Assembly (NCBI GenBank): GCA_021790375.1
Contig: JAJYEB010000139.1
Span: 1 to 5,644, forward strand
Source of the DNA: Chloroflexota bacterium
GTDB taxonomy: Bacteria > Chloroflexota > Limnocylindria > Limnocylindrales > CSP1-4
DNA length: 5,644 nucleotides
Reading direction: 5' to 3'
Below, piece by piece: positions 1-4,600 of this stretch. Numbering within the stretch: the first letter of the stretch is position 1; each line of letters opens with the position of its first letter. Under the pieces are notes generated by a model. That model did no database searches. It had not been told where the DNA came from and saw nothing but the letters and a program-made list of their open reading frames with translations. The position numbers and the translations under genes are program-made.

Positions 1-19
1 GCCCCAGAGGAGGGCCACG

Positions 20-1450
20 ATGCGGATGTGGGGCGGACGGTTCAGCGGGGAGACCGATCCGCTGATCGCGGAGGCGACGCGCTCGGTCGATGTCGACCGG
101 GTGCTGGCGGTGGACGACATCGACGGGTCGATCGCCCACGTCGGCGGCCTCGAGCGTGCCGGGTTGCTCACCCGGGACGAGTCACGCACGCTGGTCGAGG
201 GACTCCGGGCGCTGCGCGAGGAGGTTCGCGCCGGCACGTTCGCGTGGGATCCCGCCCTGGAGGACGTCCACCTCAACCTGGAGGCGGCCCTCACGGCGCG
301 ACTCGGCCCGGTGGCCGGCAAGCTGCACACCGGCAGGTCGCGGAACGACCAGGTCGCGCTCGATCTGCGGCTCTGGCTGCGCCGGACGATCCGGGAGCTG
401 GACGCCGACATGGTCGGGCTCGAGCGGGCGCTCGTGGACAGGGCGGAACGGGACGGCGAGGCGATCCTCCCGGGCATGACCCACGTGCAGCCAGCGCAGC
501 CGGTGCTGCTCGCCCACCACCTGCTCGCCTACGTCGAGATGCTGGAGCGCGACCGGGGCCGGCTGGCCGACTGCGCCCGGCGGGCGGATCGCTCGCCGCT
601 GGGGGCGGGGGCGCTGGCGGGGGCTGGCTTCGCGCTCGACCGCGAGGCGACCGCGGCCGACCTGGGGTTCGCGGGCGTCACCGCCAACTCGCTCGACGCG
701 GTGAGCGACCGCGATTTCGCGGTGGAGTTCCTGGCCGCCGCCGCACTGGCCATGGTGCATCTCTCCCGGCTGGCCGAGGAGCTGGTGTGGTGGTCCAACC
801 CGGCCTTCGGCTGGGTGACGCTGGCGGATGCCCACGCCACCGGTTCGTCGATGATGCCGAACAAGAAGAACCCCGACCCGTGCGAGCTGGTCCGGGCCCG
901 GACCGCCCGCGTGGCGGGCCACCTCTCCACGATGCTCGGCGTGCTCAAGGGGCTGCCGCTCGCGTACCAGCGCGACCTGCAGGAGGACAAGGGCCCCCTG
1001 TTCGACGGAGCCGCCGTCCTCGGTTCATCGCTGCGCGTGATGACGGCCGTGATGCTCGATCTCGCCTTCGATCCGGGCCGCATGCGCGAGGCGGCCCTGC
1101 GGGGCCACGTCACCGCCACGTCGGTCGCAGATGCGCTGGTGGAGCGCGGGCTGCCGTTCCGGGTCGCGCATCACGTGGCGGGCCGGCTGGTGGCGGAGGC
1201 CGAACGGCGCGGCTGCCGGCTGGACGAGCTCGACGACGACGCGTTCCGTGCGGCGCTTGGCGCAGAGGATGGGCCCGAGGCGCACCGCCTGGCCGACGAG
1301 GTCGGATCGGGGCTGGCCGGCGAGCTGCGGGAGGCGGCGACGCTCGAGGCCGCGGTCGCACGCCCCCGCGTGGTGGGCGGCACGGCGCCGGAGCGCGTGC
1401 ACGACGCGATCGGGGCCGCCCGGAAGCGGCTGGACCACCTGGCTGGTTGA
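20..1450 (+). CDS. argH: Argininosuccinate lyase
   Basis: Cleaves argininosuccinate to arginine and fumarate, the final step of arginine biosynthesis, as a cytosolic homotetramer of the fumarase/aspartase superfamily. The 476-residue product has the usual family length. It opens with the typical WGGRF segment (residues 4-8), then has HTGRSRNDQ (103-111), the GMTHVQPAQP segment holding the conserved Thr-His pair (T154, H155), and the superfamily signature GSSMMPNKKNPDP (275-287) on the mobile catalytic loop; S277 is the expected catalytic serine. The C-terminal helical domain contains GHVTATSVADALV, as in other ArgH proteins. The first ATG is chosen because AGAGGAGGG (6-14) lies 5 nt before it; the ATG at 26 would be 11 nt away. 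No truncation or missing motif is seen. The upstream neighbour, possibly argG, is outside the window. Confidence 0.97.
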   Translation: MRMWGGRFSGETDPLIAEATRSVDVDRVLAVDDIDGSIAHVGGLERAGLLTRDESRTLVEGLRALREEVRAGTFAWDPALEDVHLNLEAALTARLGPVAGKLHTGRSRNDQVALDLRLWLRRTIRELDADMVGLERALVDRAERDGEAILPGMTHVQPAQPVLLAHHLLAYVEMLERDRGRLADCARRADRSPLGAGALAGAGFALDREATAADLGFAGVTANSLDAVSDRDFAVEFLAAAALAMVHLSRLAEELVWWSNPAFGWVTLADAHATGSSMMPNKKNPDPCELVRARTARVAGHLSTMLGVLKGLPLAYQRDLQEDKGPLFDGAAVLGSSLRVMTAVMLDLAFDPGRMREAALRGHVTATSVADALVERGLPFRVAHHVAGRLVAEAERRGCRLDELDDDAFRAALGAEDGPEAHRLADEVGSGLAGELREAATLEAAVARPRVVGGTAPERVHDAIGAARKRLDHLAG

Positions 1451-1464
1451 CCCGACGCGGGTCA
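1448..1464 (+). terminator. Inverted repeat over the argH stop codon, possible terminator
   Basis: TGACCCG-ACG-CGGGTCA is a perfect 7-bp inverted repeat with a 3-nt loop, and its left arm begins with the argH stop codon. It could end transcription or protect the 3' end of the argH mRNA. No T-run follows, so a classical intrinsic terminator is not shown. Its place between convergent genes is the main support. Confidence 0.3.
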
Positions 1465-1499
1465 CCGCACTCAGGGGACTGGCAGACCCCGCTCTGGGT

Positions 1500-1531
1500 G
1501 CGGCCGGCGCTCAGTCAGGCCGATCGGCCGC
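1500..1531. repeat. GC-rich inverted repeat at the convergent gene ends
   Basis: The arms GCGGCCG (1500-1506) and CGGCCGC (1525-1531) are perfect reverse complements with an 18-nt loop that includes the stop codon of the minus-strand gene (1515-1517). The right side also overlaps the 12-bp palindrome GGCCGATCGGCC (1518-1529). It may act as a hairpin ending transcription from either side, but there is no T-run, and GC-rich DNA gives such repeats by chance. Confidence 0.25.
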
Positions 1532-1796
1532 CCCAGTGTCGCCTGGCTTCCTCTTCCATCGCCTCGAGCCGGGTGTAGTAGTCCGGGAACTCCTTGAGGT
1601 GTGCGAGCGCGATCTTCCCGGTCGTGACGGGATCGTCCCCGGTCACATTCGTGGCCGGGTCGCGCAACCCGTGCTCGAGCTCCACGTCCATCCCGGCCCG
1701 GAACTGCTCCACGTCCCAGGCTGCCGACGACCAGTCGATGCCCAGTTGCTCGCCGATTTGACGGGCCTCCGCGCTGTTGAACCGGCGCGTTTCCAT
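1515..1796 (-). CDS. Small DUF5661-like protein of unknown function
   Basis: A 93-residue, charged, probably cytosolic protein without a signal peptide, membrane segment or cysteine. The sequence runs through a helical N-terminus (RRFNSAEARQIGEQLGIDW), then DVEQFRAGMDVELEHG (28-43), DPATNVTGDDP (46-56), TGKIALAHLKEFPDYYTRLE (59-78) and a Glu-rich end. I recognise this pattern, particularly VELEHG...TGKIALAHL..FPDYYTRL, as the DUF5661 type, from memory and not from a search. No function is known to me. The reading frame stays open upstream to 1991, but the ATG at 1794-1796 is preferred: GAGGTGG (minus strand, 1802-1808) sits 5 nt before it and family-like sequence begins exactly there. It is convergent with argH and divergent from the permease operon, so it is probably a separate transcription unit. 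Confidence 0.8.
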   Translation of the reverse strand: METRRFNSAEARQIGEQLGIDWSSAAWDVEQFRAGMDVELEHGLRDPATNVTGDDPVTTGKIALAHLKEFPDYYTRLEAMEEEARRHWGGRSA

Positions 1797-2002
1797 CGGT
1801 GCCACCTCGCTCCTCTCGCCGGTCACCCGTGACCACCAGGATGCGGTGTCGGCCCTGACATTGTCCGCCACCGGGCAACGAGCACCCGATGAACGCGGCC
1901 CGGCACGGTCGGTCGCGGTAACCGCCATGCCGGATGGCCCGGGCACCGAGTGCCGTCTGCGCCTGTGACATCTCAGCATTACTTGACACACTCCCGACTG
2001 AG
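1797..2002. promoter_or_regulatory. Divergent intergenic region between the DUF5661-like gene and the permease operon
   Basis: These 206 bp separate two divergent start codons, so promoters for both directions should lie here. No convincing -35/-10 pair was found on either strand. A TTGACA at 1983-1988 has no suitable -10 box at the right distance on the + strand. Visible structure consists of inverted repeats at 1821-1834 and 1968-2006, the short GCGGT-A-ACCGC repeat at 1915-1925, and three copies of TGACA (1856-1860, 1966-1970, 1984-1988). Local composition is a little less GC-rich near the operon start. An ArsR-type repressor is encoded in the operon, and its operator would be expected here. 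Confidence 0.55.
1821..1834. promoter_or_regulatory. Short palindrome GGTCAC-CC-GTGACC, possible operator
   Basis: A perfect 6-bp inverted repeat with a 2-bp centre, lying 24 bp upstream of the start codon of the minus-strand DUF5661-like gene and just before its ribosome binding site. A binding site for a dimeric regulator is plausible by position and symmetry. No regulator is identified, and chance occurrence is possible. Confidence 0.25.
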
Positions 2003-2006
2003 ATGT
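1968..2006 (+). promoter_or_regulatory. 9-bp inverted repeat containing the permease start codon
   Basis: ACATCTCAG (1968-1976) and CTGAGATGT (1998-2006) are perfect reverse complements separated by 21 nt. The right arm contains the proposed ATG (2003-2005) of the first operon gene. As DNA it could be an operator, most simply for the ArsR-family repressor encoded two codons-overlap downstream in the same operon. As RNA it would form a hairpin that buries the start codon. The loop carries TTGACA (1983-1988). Which reading is right depends on the transcription start, which cannot be seen. Confidence 0.4.
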
Positions 2007-2758
2007 TGCTCCTGTCGGTGCTCACCGTGCTGCTGTTCGGGCTCTCGTTCCTGTCCGGCATGCTGGGGCTCGGGGTGGCGTTCGTCGCCGTGCCCGTCCT
2101 GGGACTCTTCGGCTTCGATCTGAAGGACGTCATCCAGCCCTGGACGCTGCTCCTCAACGGATTGACGGCGATCAGCGGCGCGATCGCCTTCTGGCGGGCC
2201 GGGATGGTCGACTGGCGCAGCGCGCTGCCGCTGGTCGTCATCGCCACGATCGGCGCACCGGTGGGAGTCTGGCTGCTGCAGTACGCCTCGACCGCGCAGG
2301 TCTGGTGGCTGTACGTGGCGGTGCTTGTCTTCCTTGCGATCCGCATGCTGCTGCCGCGCCGGCAGGCCAGTGAGGATCTGGCGTCGATCACGGACCGCTC
2401 GAGGGTCGAGGCTGGTGTCGCGGCCGCACCCATCTCGGTCTTTGCCGGCTTCCTCGGCGTGGGTCCCGGGTTTCTTCTCATGCCCACCCTGACGCTGGTG
2501 GGGTACTCGGCGCGCCTCGCGGCGGCCACCAACAGCGTCGCGGTGACGCTCCCGTCGTTCTCGGCGTTTGCCAGCCATCTTGGGACCGCGACGTTCGACT
2601 GGACGACGGTGATCGTAACGTCCATCGCTGCCGTCATCGGTGCCTGGCTGGGGGCCCGCTTCACGGCCGGCCAGGTCAAGAGCGCCACGCTCTCGCGCAT
2701 CTTCGCGATCGCGCTGGTGGCCCTGGCCGTGCAGCGCGCCTGGATCCTGCTCTCATGA
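2003..2758 (+). CDS. TSUP-family permease (TauE/SafE-like)
   Basis: A 251-residue integral membrane protein of the TSUP family (sulfite exporter TauE/SafE group), whose members move sulfite, sulfoacetate, thiosulfate or other sulfur-containing anions; the substrate cannot be read from sequence. The two-repeat family layout is visible: GLSFLSGMLGLGVAFVAVP near the N-terminus (13-31) and SVFAGFLGVGPGFLLMP (145-161) in the second half. About eight hydrophobic segments flank a polar loop near residues 118-136. The frame is open from an ATG at 1934, but ATG 2003 is preferred because it begins directly with the first membrane helix and gives the usual family length. Neither start has a clear Shine-Dalgarno site. 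The stop overlaps the next gene's start in an ATGA junction, so translation is probably coupled. It heads a putative metalloid- or thiol-responsive operon. Confidence 0.85.
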   Translation: MLLLSVLTVLLFGLSFLSGMLGLGVAFVAVPVLGLFGFDLKDVIQPWTLLLNGLTAISGAIAFWRAGMVDWRSALPLVVIATIGAPVGVWLLQYASTAQVWWLYVAVLVFLAIRMLLPRRQASEDLASITDRSRVEAGVAAAPISVFAGFLGVGPGFLLMPTLTLVGYSARLAAATNSVAVTLPSFSAFASHLGTATFDWTTVIVTSIAAVIGAWLGARFTAGQVKSATLSRIFAIALVALAVQRAWILLS

Positions 2759-3159
2759 ACGAAGGGCGCCGGCACGTACCGAGCCCGGCGTTGAGATGCG
2801 AACCGCTGGATGGCGCGCCCGTCCAGCACGTCCCGGCGAACCTGCCCGTCTGCCGCACGGACCTGCTCGTGCCGGACGTGAACCGGCCCTCCACCGTCGC
2901 AGCTCTGCTTGCCGATCGCACCCGCTCGACCATCCTCGCGATGCTGCGGGCGGGTCCGGCGTGCGTCTGCGAGATGGCCGCTGCACTCGGGGAGCGCCCC
3001 AACAACGTCAGCAACCACCTGGCGCGTCTCCGGGAGGCCGGCCTGGTCCGGGCCAGCCGGAACCCGCTGGATGCACGCTGGGTCTACTACGAGCGCGACG
3101 AGGCGGCCTGTGCCGCGGCCATGGCAGGCCTTCGCGCGCTGCTGGAGCCGCCGGCATGA
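2755..3159 (+). CDS. ArsR/SmtB-family metalloregulatory repressor
   Basis: A 134-residue winged-helix regulator of the ArsR/SmtB family. These dimers repress their own operon and release DNA on binding a metal or metalloid. The core spans about residues 45-130: TVAALLADRTRSTILAMLRA, the metal-site helix CVCEMAAAL (C70, C72), the recognition helix NNVSNHLARLREAGLV (83-98) and a wing ending in RWVYYE (108-113). The Cys-Val-Cys pair matches the As(III) site of ArsR and the alpha-3 part of the Cd/Pb site of CadC. An N-terminal extension of about 45 residues brings C15 and C33, and C119 lies near the end. N-terminal cysteines plus the CVC pair recall CadC, which suggests a three- or four-thiolate site. 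The start is fixed by the ATGA overlap with the permease. It is the second gene, whereas ars repressors are more often first. It probably controls this operon. Confidence 0.92.
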   Translation: MNEGRRHVPSPALRCEPLDGAPVQHVPANLPVCRTDLLVPDVNRPSTVAALLADRTRSTILAMLRAGPACVCEMAAALGERPNNVSNHLARLREAGLVRASRNPLDARWVYYERDEAACAAAMAGLRALLEPPA

Positions 3160-3392
3160 GGCGGATCGAGGTACTGGGGCCCGGCTGCTACACCTGCTAC
3201 CTCCTCGAGCAGGCGGTGCGCGAGGCCGTCGCGCTCGCCGGGGTCGAGGCGGAGGTGGTCAAGGTCACCGACTACGGCCGCATTCTCGCCCGCGGGGTCA
3301 TCCATACCCCCGGGCTCGTCATCGACGGCCGCGTCGTGAGCGCCGGCCGCATTCCCACCCCCACCGCCATCGCGGCCTGGCTGACCGCCTGA
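3156..3392 (+). CDS. Small thioredoxin-like redox-active disulfide protein
   Basis: A 78-residue thioredoxin-fold protein of the small 'redox-active disulfide protein' type (Thioredoxin_3-like). After a beta strand (RRIEVLGPG) comes the active-site CYTC motif, C11 and C14, where relatives commonly have CPKC or CPNC. The expected cis-proline follows in HTPGLVIDGRVVSAGR (50-65; P52). There is no signal peptide, so it should act in the cytosol. The start is set by an ATGA overlap with the repressor gene (ATG 3156-3158, repressor TGA 3157-3159), so the two are probably translationally coupled. Small proteins of this kind often sit beside permeases in arsenic or thiol-related operons. A role in reducing a substrate or a transporter thiol is an inference. 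Confidence 0.87.
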   Translation: MRRIEVLGPGCYTCYLLEQAVREAVALAGVEAEVVKVTDYGRILARGVIHTPGLVIDGRVVSAGRIPTPTAIAAWLTA

Positions 3393-3431
3393 TCGCTGGC
3401 TGTTCACGAGTCGAACGCCGAGGAGCACCCG

Positions 3432-4460
3432 ATGTCCCACCTTCGAACCTTCCAGGAGCACCTCAACCGCTGGATGCTCCTTTACGTGGCCCTGGCCATG
3501 GCCCTGGGCCTGCTCATCGGGTATCCGGCGGCGTCGGTCGCGAAGGCGGCCACCGCGGCCATCGGCGGACTCACCACGGTGGCGGTCTTCTTCATCGTCT
3601 ACCCCATGATGGTCAACGTGCGCTTCGAGGCCCTGGCACGCGCCGGGCGCAACCTGCGCGCGGTGGGTCTCGCGCTGGTCTTCAACTTCCTCTGGGCGCC
3701 CCTCTTCGGCTGGCTCCTCTCGGCGCTCTTCATCCACGAGCCGCTGCTCGCCCTGGGCTTCATGCTGGTGATGGTGGTGCCGTGCTCGAGCATGGCCATC
3801 GGCTACACCGGTCTCGCCAAGGGCGATCTCGAGCTGGCCACCGTGATCGTGGCCCTGAGCTTCCTGCTCGCGATCGTGGCGGTGCCCGCCTGGATGGTGG
3901 TGTACGCCTCGAGCTACCACGTGCCGGTGCCCATCGGCGATCTCATCACCTCCATCCTGGAGGTGCTGGTGGCGCCCATGATCCTGGGCTACGCGACCCG
4001 CTGGGCGCTGCTGCGGCAACTCGGGCAGGCCGGCTTCGCTAAGCTGCAGCCGCTCTTCCCGGCCCTCTCGCTGCTCGCCATGTACGCCATCGTGTTCCTG
4101 ATCTTCTTCGGCAAGGCCACCCTCATCGTCTCCAAGTGGAGCACCGTGCTGCTGCTCCTGGTGCCCAACGCGATCTTCATCGCCGTGACCCTGCTCCTCG
4201 TCACCTGGCTGGCCAGGCGCCTCGGGATGGGCTACGCCGAGAACATGGCGCTCGCCTTCAGCAGCACCGGCAAGAACAACGGCACCGCCATCGCCATCGC
4301 CAGCGCGGCTTTCTCGCCGCTCGTCGCCATCCCGGCCGCCACCATGCCGATCTTCCAGATCCTGCTGATGGTCTTCTACCTGCGTTCGGCGGACCGGGTG
4401 CGGGCCTACTTTGCGGGACGGCGGGCAGCCCCAGTGGCGGCGCCCGATCCCACCGCCTGA
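3432..4460 (+). CDS. SBF/ACR3-like transporter, putative arsenic resistance permease
   Basis: A 342-residue integral membrane protein of the bile acid:sodium symporter/ACR3 superfamily, with about ten hydrophobic helices and a short polar C-terminus. ACR3 proteins export arsenite. Residues VMVVPCSSMAIGYTGLAKGD (113-132) place C118 where ACR3 has its essential membrane cysteine. The later re-entrant segment reads AFSSTGKNNGTAIAIASAAF (275-294); true ACR3 proteins usually have an NNFELA pattern there with a key glutamate, which is replaced by Thr here (NNGTA, 282-286). The protein therefore looks like a divergent relative, often labelled 'arsenic resistance protein' or 'bile acid:sodium symporter', and its substrate is uncertain. 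AGGAG (3421-3425) lies 6 nt before the ATG. The gene starts 39 bp after the thioredoxin-like gene on the same strand and is probably the last full member of the operon. Confidence 0.87.
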   Translation: MSHLRTFQEHLNRWMLLYVALAMALGLLIGYPAASVAKAATAAIGGLTTVAVFFIVYPMMVNVRFEALARAGRNLRAVGLALVFNFLWAPLFGWLLSALFIHEPLLALGFMLVMVVPCSSMAIGYTGLAKGDLELATVIVALSFLLAIVAVPAWMVVYASSYHVPVPIGDLITSILEVLVAPMILGYATRWALLRQLGQAGFAKLQPLFPALSLLAMYAIVFLIFFGKATLIVSKWSTVLLLLVPNAIFIAVTLLLVTWLARRLGMGYAENMALAFSSTGKNNGTAIAIASAAFSPLVAIPAATMPIFQILLMVFYLRSADRVRAYFAGRRAAPVAAPDPTA

Positions 4461-4472
4461 GCCCTGCAGGGC
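4461..4472. repeat. Perfect 12-bp palindrome after the transporter stop
   Basis: GCCCTGCAGGGC directly follows the TGA at 4458-4460. It has no loop as a DNA palindrome; as RNA it would give only a 4-bp stem with a TGCA loop. No T-run follows, so it is not called a terminator. A protein-binding site or chance is equally possible. Confidence 0.35.
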
Positions 4473-4498
4473 ACGTGACACCGGAGGGAGACACCAAC

Positions 4499-4552
4499 AT
4501 GACCGCCCCCGCCCCCGCCCACGCCCAGCCACAGGTCCTCTCGGCGTCCTGA
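4499..4552 (+). CDS. 17-codon ORF with strong ribosome binding site, possible gene remnant or leader peptide
   Basis: The ORF reads MTAPAPAHAQPQVLSAS and then a stop. GGAGGGAG (4483-4490) sits 8 nt before its ATG, one of the best ribosome binding sites in the window, which suggests that a real gene once started or still starts here. It lies 38 bp downstream of the transporter on the same strand, where another operon member would be expected. The Ala/Pro-rich opening followed by PQVL resembles the beginning of thioredoxin-type arsenate reductases (roughly 'PxVLFVCVHNAGRS'), but the match is only four or five residues. It may be a deleted arsC, a leader peptide or chance. Confidence 0.3.
   Translation: MTAPAPAHAQPQVLSAS
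4506..4526 (-). other. G-quadruplex motif on the minus strand
   Basis: Four C-runs on the + strand (4506-4510, 4512-4516, 4518-4520, 4524-4526) give four runs of at least three G on the minus strand with loops of 3, 1 and 1 nt, fitting the usual G-quadruplex pattern. It would lie in the 3' untranslated region of the minus-strand P-type ATPase mRNA, if that transcript reads this far. It also lies inside the 17-codon ORF. Chance is possible in such GC-rich DNA. Confidence 0.4.
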
Positions 4553-4566
4553 GCGCGCGCGAGGGG

Positions 4567-4593
4567 CGGGCACCGCCGGGCCGCCGGTCCCCG
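4567..4593. terminator. GC-rich hairpin between convergent genes, possible terminator
   Basis: CGGGCACCG (4567-4575) pairs with CGGTCCCCG (4585-4593) with one mismatch around a 9-nt loop; an alternative smaller stem is GGCGG-GCA-CCGCC (4565-4577). It lies just past the ATPase stop on its transcript and between two convergent genes, where a terminator is expected. There is no T-run on either strand, so the call rests on position and pairing only. Confidence 0.3.
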
Positions 4594-4600
4594 TCCGGTC

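Noticed and set aside
28..1578. 516-codon + strand frame overlapping argH
   Set aside because: It is Arg/Gly/Pro/Ala-rich with no motif; argH in the neighbouring frame has all family signatures.
1797..1991. N-terminal extension of the DUF5661-like gene to 1991
   Set aside because: The added 65 residues do not resemble the conserved core, while the ATG at 1794-1796 has GAGGTGG 5 nt upstream.
1934..2002. Upstream ATG at 1934 as the permease start
   Set aside because: It adds a polar 23-residue leader before the first helix, has no good ribosome binding site and would make the protein longer than usual. It remains possible if translation does not begin at 2003.
1983..2011. TTGACA as a sigma-70 -35 box for the permease operon
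   Set aside because: The hexamer 17 bp downstream (2006-2011, TTGCTC) is not a -10 box and would lie inside the coding region.
1471..3018. Long open frame of 515 codons on the minus strand across the permease and repressor genes
   Set aside because: Its product has no recognisable domain and is low-complexity (Ser/Arg/Thr-rich). It runs antisense to the clear TSUP and ArsR genes and covers the DUF5661-like gene in another frame; it is a GC-rich shadow.
2909..4042. 377-codon + strand frame across the repressor, CxxC protein and transporter
   Set aside because: Its Arg/Gly/Pro-rich translation lacks any domain; the three real genes in other frames explain the region.
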